Assembly (NCBI RefSeq): GCF_026914185.1
Contig: NC_070571.1
Span: forward strand, 3,906,001-3,970,000
DNA: 64,000 nucleotides
Direction of reading: 5' to 3'
Source: Puccinia triticina
Taxonomy: Eukaryota > Basidiomycota > Pucciniomycetes > Pucciniales > Pucciniaceae
Shown here: piece after piece, positions 11,386 to 23,593 of the stretch
Numbering within the stretch: the first letter of the stretch is position 1
How the letters are laid out: each line of letters starts with the position of its first letter
Position numbers and translations under genes: made by a program
Notes under the pieces: model-generated
What the model saw: the letters and a program-made list of their open reading frames with translations, nothing else
What the model was told of the DNA's origin: nothing
The model's database searches: none

Positions 11386-12590
11386 TTTTTGGTTTCTCAA
11401 TTCTGCAGGAAATTGATATCTTTTAAACTTTATTGCAGCACACAAACTAAAGCTAGTAGTAGTATAATACTGCAAACAAGAATAAAAGAAATGAAGGTTA
11501 AATGAAAATAAATGAAGACAAAATGATTGAAAGAGTGAAATCATGTACCTTCTTATAGCTTGGGTCCTAAATATAATTCAAAAAGACTCTTAAGAAGACT
11601 TGAACAGAAATGCAAGGAAAACAGACAAAAGCAAGCCTAAAAAGAAGTGTGAGTTAATAAGAGATAGAGGGAAAGGGATAGGAAGAGATATGAGAGTGTT
11701 GAGAGTCAAGCAGTACCTCCACTTGCGTCTGATCCAGGATCCTCATGAATCTTCTGAATCTCAAGCAAATTTTGTGAATTGGAACCAAACAGAAAAACTA
11801 AGATTTTTGATTGAAAGTTGTTTAAGGGTTTGTTGCTTGATGGAGTAGTGGCAAAGAAATCACACTTGTCCAACTTCCTCTTGATTTTGCCGGACAGAAG
11901 AGGTGGAAGTGCAGGCTAGTTGTATATTGAATATTCATCTTACAATTTGAATCACTTTCTGACAAATTCACTGTACAGTTACCCAAGTTTGCACTTGACA
12001 TGTATCCTGAGATCAAGTCTTATATGTCTTTACATCACTTGTCATGTTACCAGGGTAAATATCAGTTGTCTTTGGGTGAAAGGCTGCATAAGAGTAGGCT
12101 TTTAATTATAACAGTGTGAGCGCCAGCCCTGGACCTGACACGCTGATGCCCTGACGGCCTCCTTGAGAAGACGGTCACCATGGGGGATGGCTGCTGCAGG
12201 GCCCCTTGGCACCCTGGTGCGCGCCCTGCGGGCGTCCAACTCTCCCCGTTTTGTACTTGGTTAAGTTAGGGTCCAGATACTCGATGGATACAACCAGTCC
12301 AGAGTCTTTCTGTGGAGCTGCAGTCTGTAGGCCCCCCCGGAGACCCTACCTATATATTGCTTCCGAGTGATACATAACCTGCACTAGGCCCTTGAAGACC
12401 TTCCTCAGCTTTGATGACTCTTTTGGAACTCTTGTCGATTTTGATCCTCCTTTTCTTATTCCAACGACTCCAGCGTCGAAGGTTTCCTTCCACTGCGGTT
12501 CTGTGCGCCTCTGACAAGCTCTGTCGTTTGTGATGAAGCTCTATGGCTACCTGAATCAGGTTCATTTTGGCTCTTGTCCTCGTTTTAATA
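11386..12590. other. Intergenic, no supported gene
   Basis: AT-rich from 11386 to 12110 with nothing recognised. 12120-12565 is GC-richer, and a basic 71-codon minus-strand frame (12350-12565) is open but resembles nothing I know. I do not call it. Confidence 0.5.
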
Positions 12591-12951
12591 GTGAAATATG
12601 AAGAATGCTATGGGTTGCCATGGGACTGGATACGTTCAAAGTTTGGCTGCTGGTATCCGAGACGTGCAAGTGAAAGGATGTTCTGTTTCCTTGATGTTGG
12701 GTGGCCACAAGTTACAACCATTTCAAATTCATTTATTGGTGGCTGGCAGTTCTTTGTCCCCGATTTCATGTTGTTGGCCTAGTTTTGTGAAGGAATAAGG
12801 CAACAAAACCCAAGAAGTCATGAGCGCCGTTTCAGCACCCCCTTGATTTAGATGAGCAAGACTGCAAATCTTGACTGGATGCTCACCGTTTTCTCACATC
12901 TCGCAATATCCTACCACCCTCAAATCACATTACATTGGAATAACAAGAAAA

Positions 12952-14547
12952 ATGATCACTCTAAAGTTCCTCTTCAATGTGATGAGCCTAGTGGTCCCTT
13001 TCTCTCTAATTAGCCGTGTAGATGCTCAGTGCACTTCACTCGCAGTGAGCCGAGACGATTGTGTACGGTATGCTGTTCAGGTTCTTCCCATCCTTCAACT
13101 CCATTCAAATTGATCATCAACATTTCTGCGTATCCACCAGTCTTATTTTAGATTCTCTACTTACCCTCCATTGATGTTGAACATTTTTTTTTTGAAAAAA
13201 AATAGAGCAGGTAAAACAATTTTGTTTAATCCTGTTGACAATACAGTTTTGCCCAATAAATTGACTCTTGTTGTCAGCCAGGGGACATGCCTGGTACGTT
13301 CGCAGGGCTTTCTCCTGCCAAGCCATAAAAAATAACCATCTGAGCAACGTAAATCCAAATTTAGACTAAGCATGAGTTTAATTTTTCAACAGGTAAAATT
13401 CACAGCTATACCAGGTACAGGGTGAGTAAAGCTATCAGTTTTCCAACTTGAGACAAGGAAAAATTAGCAAGTATGTATTGATTTAGACTCACACCTGCCA
13501 ACTGCTGCGAGTGCGGTCCAAAAAATAGATGTCATTGAAGCCATAAATGGAATTTTCTTTGTGGTAGATAACACAGTAAATCCTCCAATAGCTGTTTGTG
13601 CTCGCCAGCGTGTACGCACTTTCATTACTGTAACTGGTTGATATTTTTTATCTCATCATCTGATCAGATTTTATTTTTTAGCCATGGTCCCTTGTAGGAC
13701 CCATACACCAAATACACCACACCCAGGAGACATAACAAGATCATTTCAGATTGCAATTAGCCCAACGGCAGCCAATGATCCTTTTTTTGGTCCAAAAGTG
13801 AACCTTGGAGTTTCTTCCTGTGGAAAAACACTGCCATCAGGTGGGATTAAAAAATTAGATTGTACAAAGTTTGTTGATCTCAAAAATTAGAAGAAGAAGA
13901 AAAAAAAATTCGGTTGGTCTACTACTTACACATCTCATTAAATATCCTTCTTTTGAATAATTAGTGCGGTCAATAGTCTGGATCCAGCCAAACAAGTAGC
14001 TGGAAAAATTCAAGGATTATCTGCTTCATGTAATGTAAGTCAATGTAGATCAAAGATCACAAAAATGTACTGGCAAGCGAGTGAATTTTGCAGTTTTTCT
14101 CATCAAATTCCAAATCCTATTCGAAATAATGTAGATCAAAATTGAATCCTCCAATCAAGCCAATTTTGATGTGTCAGTATTGGATTAAACTAATCAGCAT
14201 CAGTTTCAAGCTAATTTCATAGTGCTGAATTTTTGCATCTTTGTGTCTTGATGGAACAGTGGAGCAGCAAAGCCCAGATTGGTGTCTATGGCTAATCAAA
14301 TACTGAGAGAATGCAAAGGAAAAGTAAGTAATCATTCATTCTCATCAATATTGGACAATATATGTTGGTCAATTAAATAGCAAGTAACATTCACTTATTT
14401 TGGTAGCCTGGTAAAGTACTATCAACACAAGTTTCAGAATTCATGAATGCAAGGATTTCCTTAGAAATCTCTATGGGCTCTCCCCCTCTCAGTTCAGCCA
14501 AAACCGTCAAATTGGGCTCTGCGCTCACTCTCAGAAAAAAAAACTAG
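12952..14547 (+). CDS. Secreted protein of unknown family, tandem copy 1 (possible pseudogene)
   Basis: I do not recognise the family. The ATG at 12952 opens a signal peptide (hydrophobic LVVPFSLIS, then DAQC). Exon calls from comparison with copy 2: 12952-13067, 13206-13293, 13393-13421, about 13468-13629, 13682-13868, 13965-14034, 14260-14323, 14407-14547. Conserved protein blocks include VVSQG-x-CL, FTAIP-x-TG, AASAV, AANDPFFGPKV, LDCTNA and PGK. Several paired Cys suggest a disulphide-bonded extracellular protein. Exon 5 carries a net 4-bp difference from copy 2 that shifts the frame, so this copy may be dead. The joins between exons 3/4 and 6/7 do not fit in either copy and are unresolved; a missed microexon is likely. 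A haustorial or effector-type role is only inferred from secretion and duplication. Confidence 0.6.
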
Positions 14548-15690
14548 GCGCTAAATTGTGCAAATTAATCCAAACACTCTGAATTAGTGGCCCTGAATTC
14601 TAATGAGTTTGTAAAGCTTATTAATTGATACATATAAACTACAAATTTCTGTTTTTCTACCCAAACTTATTGTATTTTATCCTTGTACAACTAGTAATCT
14701 CTCTAAATGTAGTTTTTTTAATGCTTGTTTTGAAATGTTTTCTTATTGTCTTTCTAAAAAAACTGGAGGTCAATGATTAACCCAAGCACGTGGATCGGGA
14801 AGATATGTCTTGAGCCGTAGCAGTGTCCAGAACTCGCTCCATCCTCACATGAGCAATCTGCACTTGAAGTTGAGCCTGAGTCTTGATTCCTGAAGTCCGG
14901 GGCACAAGATGCACCGCCAATCTGGCGGAATCCGGACTCCTGCCAACCACCGCAACCCCGTGCAATGACGTCATTTCCTGGACAAATGCGAAACGGATTC
15001 AGAATCCTTGGATGGCCGAATCCATTCGCACGTTTTTGTAGACCTCTTCCCGATCAGCGCATACATACGTAACCCCACCTAAAGTTCAACTCTCTCCCTT
15101 GACCGCTGTCTCTGACTCTCTCCCCATGGTGGAGAACCATGAGGTGTCTGGCGCGCGGCGGCCGGGTCAGCATAAATTTGAAGCCCTCGGCCAGGGTTGC
15201 TGAAGCTCGCGGACAGTCGCGGACCACTCGTCAGCCGTCGTTCTCGTCTTCTCCAAGGGGCATGCACCAACCCTTCGGGCTGCCCCCAAGAAAATTAGGT
15301 ATGTATCACAACCGTGTCTATCTCTGCATAATATTCCTTATCCATCCCAGCAACATATGGAGGATGCTGTGGGTTGTCATGGGACTGGAGACGCTCGGAG
15401 TTCGGCTGCTGGCATCCGAGACGTGCAATTAAAAGGCTATTTTGTCCACCCGATGTCGGGTGGCGGTAGCCATTGTTCATTCATTTATTGGTGTTATTAA
15501 CCTGCTCTGACATTGTTAGCCTTTGGGTCTGACGCAGAAACATGGCAACAAACGCCGGACAGTCATTAATACAGGGTGAGCAAACCTTCGGCTCAGTTGA
15601 TAAGCAAGACGATTTGGGGAAGAGTACCCTGATCCCTCACGATTATATCTCATCATCCCCGAATTGCAATACATCAGAATAACCAGAAAA

Positions 15691-17198
15691 ATGATCACTT
15701 TTAAAGTATTCTTCAATATGATCAGCCTATTGGTCACTTTCTCTCTATTCAGCCGAGTAGTTGCTCAGTGCTCTACAACCGCAGTGAGCCGAGGGGATTG
15801 TGTAACGTAGGCTGTTCATATTTTCCCCTTCTTTGAACTGCAGTTTAATCAATCATTTGCTCACACACCGTATTTGCTTACCCTCGATTGGTGTTGAAAA
15901 TTTCTCATTGAGGAAAATAGAGCCGCTACCCTGGTTGTATTTACTAGGGAAGGTACAGTTGCTTCACCTGAATCGACTTTTGTTGTCAGCCAGGGAGGAT
16001 GCCTTGTACGTTTACGTTCACATGTTCTTATAATTTTTCTACCATTCCATAAAACGGGATGACTATCCCATCAGACTAAGAATGGTTTTCGTTTTTCATC
16101 AGATAACCTTCACAGCTATACCAAGCACAGGGTGAGTAAAACTCACTTGGAGAGAACTTTAGATAGGAAGGAATCATCAAGTTTGTGCTGACGCAGATTC
16201 AAACCTGCCAACCACTGCCAGCGCTGTCAAAAGGACAGATATTTTTGCCGCCGTAAAAGGGATTTTTGATTTGAAAAATCCTACATGTGCTGGCCAACTT
16301 GTATGCAATTTCATTGGTGGAACTGTTTGATTCTTTTGACTTGACTATCTCATCAGATTTGATGGTAATTTTTTTTAGCCCTGGTTCACCGCAGGACCCA
16401 GCAATCCACCCAATACACCAGCCACAATAAGCCAACCAAAACAAACCTTCAAGCTTAAGATTAGCCAAACAGCAGCCAATGATCCTTTCTTTGGTCCAAA
16501 AGTGCAGCTTGCAAAGTCCATCTGTGGACCGCCACTGCCATCAGGTGTGGTCAACGCACTAGACTGTACAAAGTTTGTTGATTTCACAGATTAGAAGAAC
16601 AAGAACAACTTTGTGGTCAGTTTGTTGCTTACACCTCATTGAATTTTCTTATTTTGAACAATCAGTGCAGCCAACAAGCTTGACACAAACCAACAAGCAG
16701 CTGGGCAAATTTCAAGTGCCACTGGTTCATGTAATGTGAGTCAATATATCCCAAAGATCACATTCACAATGTATGCCAGCAAGTAAATTTTACAGACTCC
16801 TCATTGATTTCCTCATCCAATTGATAAATGAAATAATCCAGATTAGAGTTAAATCATCAAATAATGCCAATTTTGATGCGTCAGTATTGGTCAAAACAAC
16901 TTAGCATGAATGAACAGCTAACTTCATAGTGCTGAATATTTGTGTCTTTGTCTCTTGATGGAACAGTGGAGCAGCAAAGCCCAATCTGGTGGCCACAGTT
17001 AACCAAATAATGAAAGAATGCAAAGGTCAAGTAAGCAGACATCCATGTTCATCTATGATCCATCAAACATGAAGTGACATTCAATTTTTTTGATAGCCTG
17101 GGAAGATAATTGTAACAAAAATCACAGAATTCCTCAATGCAAGAATTTCCATAGAGGTGTTTTCAGGCACCACCACCACTCTCAGAAGAAAAAACTAG
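15691..17198 (+). CDS. Secreted protein of unknown family, tandem copy 2
   Basis: Paralogue of the gene at 12952 with the same exon order. The first exon 15691-15806 encodes a signal peptide (LLVTFSLFS, then VAQC). Exons 15921-16005 and 16103-16131 follow in frame. The fifth exon reads through about 70 codons without the shift seen in copy 1 and ends at an AA|GTTTGT donor. The last exon is 17097-17198, ending in RRKN and TAG. Cys residues, the VVSQG-x-CL block, FTAIP and the GAAKP block are kept, while surface positions vary strongly. That pattern suggests selection on both copies. Two exon joins remain unresolved as in copy 1. Function unknown. Confidence 0.65.
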
Positions 17199-18244
17199 AG
17201 TTTGACTTTATACAATCAATTAAAACACTCTGCAGTAGTGTCCCCAAATCATAAGAGCTTGTAAAGCTTATCTGATGCATATATTATTCATTTCTGTTTT
17301 TCCACTTTATCTTTGTACAACCCTGTAATCTCTCTGATGCATTTTTCCTGCTTGTTTAGAAATGTTTTCTGATTGTCCAATTTCTAAAACAAACCTGGAG
17401 GTCAATAACAACCCAAGCACGTGGATTTGAGGAGTAGCAGAACTCGCTCCATCCTCACATCAGCTTTGGCATCTGCAGTACTTGAAGTTACATAAGCCTG
17501 GGCCTTGCTCCCCAAAGTCCGGGGCACAAGAAGCACGCAGCACCGCCAATAATCCGAGCCGAGCGGAATCCGGACTCCTGCCAACCACCGCAAGCCCATG
17601 CTAAATGACGTCATTTCCTGGAGAAATGCTGCAAAGTCAAAGAATGGAAGCGGACTCGGAATCCTTTTGATCGATGGCCGAATCCATTCGCACGTTTTTG
17701 TAGACTTCTCCCCGATCAGCGCATACATACGTAACCCCACCTATACAGGGCAACTCTCTCTCTGTTGACCGCTCTCTCTCCCCATGGTCATGAGGTCGGC
17801 GGCCGGGCTGGCATAAATTCGAAGCCCTCGGCCAGCTGGGTTGCCCACTCGTCGGTCGTCGTCTCCGTCTTCTCCAAGGGGTATGTATGCAAACCGTAAC
17901 TCTAATCGCTCGTGTGCGGGCAGGTGCGGGCCATGCTAACCTTAATTATCTTATCGCTCAGGGCCCACGTCTGCACACGTTTTTGGAAGGGATCACACAT
18001 ATGGACAAGCTCGGCTCGGATCGATGAGGGGATTGTCGGGTCGTTGATCGAGAGCTTGACCCGATTGGATCTGGCCAGACGAGTGGGGTAGCGATCGTTG
18101 ACGCGCTCTTCTCGGCCCGGCTGCTCGGCCTCAGAAGCTTCCGTCTCTGACTGGAGGCAGGTTGCAGGCTCGGGCTGCCCACAAGAAATAGGTATGCATC
18201 ACAACGTTGTCGATCATATTCCTTATCTATCCCATCCAGCCATC

Positions 18245-19040
18245 TGCAACATTGCGTCTGTCATCTCCCCAGATCTCCCCTGGGACCCACCTTCAGAATC
18301 CAAGTATGCTCCAAAGCCAAACCCCCAACTAGATTTTCTTTCGCATCCGTCTTTCCAGCATCCCCACACACTGCACCTTCACTGCCCGCCATTGCGTGCC
18401 CCTGCGCCGGGTGGTATAGATAGGCCAGCGTGCCTCCCCGCCACCGACTGTCCCTCCCCTTTCTCGCAAAGACACATCCTTTCTCTTGCTTCAGTAGGAC
18501 ATTCCTTTCACCCAACCTCCTCCAAAAAACCTGCTCGCTGAAGCCAGCTTCGTAGATGCGCCTGTGCCCGCCCGGCAGTCCTCCCGGAACATACACACCC
18601 CTCCACATAAATACTTGCTTGATCCGCCCGACTACTGTGTAGTTTTGTTCCTAAATCAGTCTTTGCGCTCCTTTTCCTTTTCCACATATCAGCTGTTGTG
18701 CCTCTCGACGCCGTCATCGGCCTGTTTGTCCAAACGCTACTCTCATTCGTCCATACAAATACGTGTACTCTTTCCTAATTGTGTCTTCGCTCCTTTCTGG
18801 GCAAGCCAGCCCCTGTGCATCATCTCTCTTTTCAGCAAGAAGAAGGAGAACTCACTTTCACCAGCCACAGTGTGAATGTCCCCTCACTCTTACCTATCTT
18901 GGCTATTTACAAGAATTCCTCTCCTTTTCCTCCTAACAGACAAAAGTTGCTGATATGTTTCGCTCTTCCTTCATAACTTCAGATATAAATCAATACAGAC
19001 AGACACTCCGAAATACGTATCTACGCTTCCTCGAAGAACA
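18245..19040. other. Intergenic, upstream region of the J-domain-like gene
   Basis: C/T-rich on the plus strand, typical of fungal 5' regions. No gene was seen. Its first bases belong to the tail of duplication unit 2. Confidence 0.5.
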
Positions 19041-20595
19041 ATGGAGTCTGAAACTGCGTACTCGCTGCTCCACTTACCGAGGACTGCAAGCTCCGATGAG
19101 ATCTTGTTTGCGTATCGGAAAGAGGTATGTCTCCTGTTCGCTCCTTCCGTCGAGTGCAACGGGAGAGGAGGATTGTTGCCCCCTTACCATGTGTTCATGA
19201 GGAACTGCAGGCTGATTTTTGGCGTGCCTCCCGCCCATCTCATAGTCGCTGAAGTATCATCCTCGAAGATTTGATCCAGGGGACCGGTTCATTGAGATCC
19301 ATTTCAAAAAGCTAGCCGATGCGTATGAGACTTTGATTGATCGTGAGTGACTTGTTATGACCAGTGCATGAGTAGATCTGACGATCCTTGGGGCCGTGTT
19401 ACAGCGCAGAAGCGAGTGGAGTATGACAAGAGGCTGGACTGGAAGGAGCTCAGCAGACTCAACCGGCCCAAGAACCCCGACAGCTCGCGGCTGTATGATC
19501 GCCAGCAGGTCGACCCCGCACGGCAGCGGCGCCACTCGCTGGCTGCCCCGCCCTCGGCGGCCGCCGCCCATCGATCTGCCCCTCCCCCGGCCGTAGTCCC
19601 GGAGAGGAAGAACCCCGCACTCAGCAAGACCCATCCGCTCCCGATCCAGCCTTCGCCAAGGAGCCTGCAGCACCACCATCCCCCGGCTGAGCCCTCCAGG
19701 GCACGCCGAAGCTCGATCGGCGGGATGGCTCCAATGCCCCACCAGCTCCCGCCCGGCCACCGCAAACCGATCGCTCAACCGGCATCCTCACTCTCCAAGC
19801 CTTTCGCCCATCTGCCCATCCAGCCCCCCACGCGAGCAGGCTCGTGTGGCCCAGCCATCCAGAACTCATCCTCAAGAGCGCCGTCGAGTAGCGCTTCCCG
19901 ACTCGATGAATCGCTGCTCTCCATGCGCTTGGCCCAGTACCACCCGCCACCCATCCACCATCGTCCCTCACCGCAAGACCACAGCCAGCCGAAGCCGAGC
20001 ACCTCCCGAGTCGACCGTCAGGCGATCATCGCCGAGCTTCACACGCGCCCCCGCTCCACCTCCAACCCGCGCCTGTATGCGATCTCCACCGGCTCCTGCT
20101 CCTCCACCAGCCCCTCCTCCGCCTCGCCCCTCTCCTCCGACCTCGAATCCTCATTCTCTCCCCCATCCCAACTGCCCAGGTTCCCTCCCGACCCCCAACT
20201 CTCCGCCGCCCCCCTCTCCCGCAAAAACTTCGCCCTCCCCTCCCCACCGTTCGTCCACCCCCCCTCTCGCAGTACTACGCTCAACAACCCCCTCGAGCAC
20301 CGGTTCTTGGACCCGGGCGAGGGCGAGTATCGGCCCCTGCTGGCGCACTCCTCGTCGGTCTCCCATAAACGCGCCCCACGGCCTCGCCTCTGTAAGCCCT
20401 CTTCCCTCTCCTCCTCCCTCAAACCTGCACCCTTTCCTCACACCTTCCAACGAAATTCTGCTCTCTTTCTTTCTCCCAGCCTCTTTGAGCACCACTACTC
20501 CCCCTCCCTCCGCAAACACCAATTCCAGCACCACCACCACCTCCTACACCCTTCGTTACTACAGCGCCCACCATCGCCACATCGACAGCCGGTAA
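19041..20595 (+). CDS. J-domain-like protein with Pro/Ser-rich tail
   Basis: Four exons: 19041-19124, 19255-19342, 19405-20391, 20480-20595. Phases fit throughout, giving 424 residues. The N-terminal 70 residues follow the DnaJ J-domain plan: AYSLLHL helix I start, EILFAYRKE helix II, then FKKLADAYETLID helix III and QKRVEYDKR at the end. The diagnostic HPD tripeptide, needed to stimulate Hsp70 ATPase, reads HPR here (residues 30-32), so it is a J-like or non-canonical J protein. The remaining 350 residues are low-complexity Pro, Ser, His and Arg and probably disordered. The ATG at 19041 starts exactly at the J domain. Location is probably cytosolic or nuclear, as no signal peptide is seen. 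Loss of Hsp70 stimulation is inferred from family knowledge. Confidence 0.8.
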
Positions 20596-22247
20596 CCATC
20601 CCCTTTCTTTTCTTTGTTTCGGGTCGATGGGTATGCGACGCTCGGCGGCCTCTTCTTCTGCTCTTGCCTGTCGCTCTTTTTGCTCCATTACTTCAGCATC
20701 TATCCTCTCCGACCTTAAACTCTTGCTTTTTCTTTCGAAACACATGGACATTAAGCTGTGGTGCCACGTCCTTGGGACCTATACTGGTCCCTCCTGCTGC
20801 CCTATTTCCGATCCTTCTCTGCACAAATGTACCATGACTTCTCCGCTCGCACACACACACAAACAGACACGCCTAGAGCATGCAACTTTCTCCATTTCAT
20901 CATCTTCTTTTGTTGTTTCGAGGACCAACCGTGGTCGGAAAGGACCAATAGCTGGCCATTACACATAGGCGCCACTTGCCTCCTCTCTTGTTTCCCTTTT
21001 CCAATGCGTGAATGAATGTTGCAGGCTGGGCCCATATTAAAGAGTGCCCATTGCTGCCAAAAGCGTACAGTTTTGTCCAAGAAGGGCGATATCTTTGCTG
21101 AGGAATCAAGAAGACTGTGGCTGAGGCATTGTGGTTCCTCCTAGTTGTCCTCAAGCGTGGCAATCCACTCAATGGGGTTCAATTCCTCTCTCCCAAACCA
21201 TTCGATTCTTTCTCATATTGGATACTGTCCCTTCAAACACATCCTACCAATCATGGCTTGCAGGCTTGCTTGGACCCTGGAGCCATGAATCCACCCTCCA
21301 ACCACCCAAGATCCCCTAAATTACCACATGTTTGTAGAGTTTGTAAAACATGCAAATCAGCAAGTTTTTTTCTCCCTGTTGAACCATTATAATTTGCACT
21401 TGTTGTCTCAGACCATCAACATGACCCAGAGGTGGACATTTGGCCAGTGCACCGGCTGAGGTGCACAGATAAGTGCCAAGTTGAGGCCATTTTGATGAGC
21501 AAGCACAAATCAGAACAGATCAACCAGGAGAATAAAACACCAGGAGCCTTGCTGGTTGCTTTCATTCTGGTAAGCTCATTGACATACATGTGGTAGTTCA
21601 ATGGTCAGCCTTAGAGCCAGCGCAGCTGGCCTAAAACTGCCTTAACTTGCCAATTGATCAATACAAAAATTGCTATAGCTCACACTTGATTTATAGGCTC
21701 TGTGCCTGAGAAGCCTTCACACAATATTCAACAACACCAAAAGGATACCCTCAGTTTGCAATGTGCAATAAAAGTGACATGCTGAGATCCTTTGATTTTG
21801 TCTCAAGAGAGAACTGAGAGGAGAAATACATAGATGATTGAATTTGAAGGAATGTGTAAGATTTGCAAGCTAGCTAGATGATGGAAAAAAATATTAACCT
21901 TTTTGTAGGAGGTTGAGGAATGGGGGAAATTCTTTGCAGCGGCAAAGCTGCCTTGGCCTTTAGTTTATCATATATGTATAAACATTTTGCATCTGATTTT
22001 GCTCCAGGTTCACTGAACAAAAGTCTGCCGGAAATTAAAGCTTTTGGCGGCTTTCCGGTCCCGAGGAGCCCATTACCTATTGCCATGGCCATTGTAAGCA
22101 GTGCCCTATTGACATTGCCAACCATTGTTCTTCACAACGGACTTGGCTACACGTATAGTCCCGTCCTTGATCAGCACCTCACTACAAGCCTTCACCGTTC
22201 ATCGGCCTATGTGGTAGCCTTGTAATGCTTTTAATCTTAGCACCAAC
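20596..22247. other. Intergenic, no supported gene
   Basis: Contains a short CA microsatellite near 20850. At 21603-21645 a fragment, TCAGCCTTAGAGCCAGC, is the reverse complement of the solo-LTR family terminus, so a decayed minus-oriented LTR end may lie here. A 101-codon open frame at 21920-22225 has no recognisable motif and is not called. Confidence 0.5.
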
Positions 22248-22740
22248 CTAATTTTTTTTGTATGCTCAATTGGACTTGGTCGCCGGGGATCAAGCGTGCT
22301 CACAAGAACGGCTGATACGTCGCTTGTTGGATAGTTTGACTCTTCAACAAATTAGTTCGCAATTGCGGTCGGCATCTCAACTTTCCCTTGATCAAACAGT
22401 TGGCATCCCAATGCCATCATCCTATGGTGTTGACCAACGATCGTCATATAGAAAAGCTGATTCGGAGGTCCAGTCTCACACCGACGTGGTGGCAATGTGT
22501 AGTGAGCCAATCACGTGAACTAGATGTGCGCAAGATGAAGGGTCAGGTCATGCAACGGAGGTAAGTATATAGCTTGCATGATTGTCGAGGAGGGGGCCGT
22601 TAATTGAGGAAGTTGGGATGCCGACCGCAATTGGGAACTAATTTGTTGCAGAGTCAAACTGGCCAACAAACGACATCAGCCGTTCTTGTCAGCACGCTTG
22701 ATCCCCGGTGACCGAGTCCAATCAATCCTACAAAATTAAG
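22248..22740. mobile_element. Fold-back MITE with arms of about 140 bp
   Basis: The left arm (about 22250-22395) and right arm (about 22598-22740) are inverted copies sharing CCGGGGATCAAGCGTGCT, ACAAGAACGGCTGAT and CAACAAATTAGTTC blocks. About 200 bp of unrelated sequence lies between them. No transposase. The target duplication is not certain. Confidence 0.75.
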
Positions 22741-22876
22741 CACTGCCAACAAAGGAGCTGCTACCGCACGCTCGGTAACTTGTAGGCCTGGTGATACGAA
22801 ACTTGGCTTGGTTTCTCAGCACACACACACACACGTCTTGCATCCAGAACGACACTATGCAGAGATGTAGCTTGCC

Positions 22877-22884
22877 TATAAAAA
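22877..22884 (+). promoter_or_regulatory. TATA box of the cysteine-rich gene
   Basis: TATAAAAA, 152 bp upstream of the ATG at 23036. A CA repeat lies just upstream. Confidence 0.55.
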
Positions 22885-23035
22885 GACCCCTCGGAAGCCC
22901 CATAACTCATCAGAAAACCAGGAAATCCAATCAGCCCTATCTAACATACCAATAACTTCCAGATCTGTTATCAGTGTTGATTATTTGAACAACTCTCTCG
23001 CCTACAATCATCATAAATATAGCAACTCATCAACC

Positions 23036-23593
23036 ATGCACTCCGGCAGTTCTCTCCCTAAGACTTACCTCTTGGTGATATGTATACTAGCATTCTCGGT
23101 TAATGTCATGGGCTTTGGCTGCCCTCCAAAGGGAAAACCAGAGTTAAAAGATTTTCAATTTGGCTGCTGTTCTAAAGGAAATAGGGAATTTGGTAATTTG
23201 GATTTCAACCTTGAATGTTCCTTGGATTCTCATGTGAAGCTAACCAAGTCCATTGTGCTACTTTCCTCATACAGCAAGTTTCCCTGGAGTACCAAACTTT
23301 GATGCAGAATTTGGCTGTGCAGATCGTACCATCAATACGGCATTCTGTTGCAAATTTGTGAGTAAAAATATATTGATTCCAAACCTGAGCTGAGGAAGCA
23401 TTAAAAAGTGAACTAAAACAAACTCTGCACTCATATTACATGACCACAGATCACAAAGCAAAGTAAGCCAAACCAGAATAAGGTGATAGTGGACGGCCCT
23501 AATCCTCCTTGTGTTGGTAACATACCAAAGGAACCAAATCCAAATGGGTTGAGAATAAGCAGAAAGGATGGAAAGCCACCAAGAAGAGCTTGA
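23036..23593 (+). CDS. Small cysteine-rich secreted protein
   Basis: Predicted 135 residues from three exons: 23036-23216, 23275-23357, 23450-23593. The N terminus is a clear signal peptide (TYLLVICILAFSVNVMG). The mature part has GCPPKG, FGCCSKGN, FGCADRT, FCCKF and PPCVGN motifs, with paired Cys suited to disulphides, and a basic C terminus. The first donor (GTTCCT at 23217) was chosen because it alone keeps the frame into exon 2. A more conventional-looking GTGAAG at 23234 does not. Length, secretion and Cys content are those of rust small secreted proteins. A virulence role is only an inference, and I cannot name the family. Confidence 0.72.

Larger units (their letters stand above)
12594..18240. 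repeat. Tandem segmental duplication, two units of about 2.8 kb
   Basis: Unit 1 (about 12594-15350) and unit 2 (about 15352-18240) align along their whole length. Matching parts are the upstream block with GGGACTGGA and CCGAGACGTGCAA, the gene, a downstream block with CCCAAGCACGTGGAT and CATTCGCACGTTTTTGTAGA, and an end block with TATTCCTTATC. Exons and non-coding parts are both conserved, so this is DNA-level duplication, not retroposition. Confidence 0.88.

Noticed and set aside
12350..12565. 71-codon basic minus-strand frame
   Set aside because: Short, with no family resemblance and no supporting exon. It could be a repeat fragment but cannot be supported.
19846..20540. Long overlapping frames of 110-249 codons in and opposite the J-like gene
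   Set aside because: Shadows of a GC-rich, low-complexity coding exon. Only the frame continuous with the J domain has conserved content. One alternative plus-strand frame is used, but only for exon 4.
21920..22225. 101-codon plus-strand frame
   Set aside because: No recognisable motif, splice pattern or promoter, and the opposite strand is equally open.
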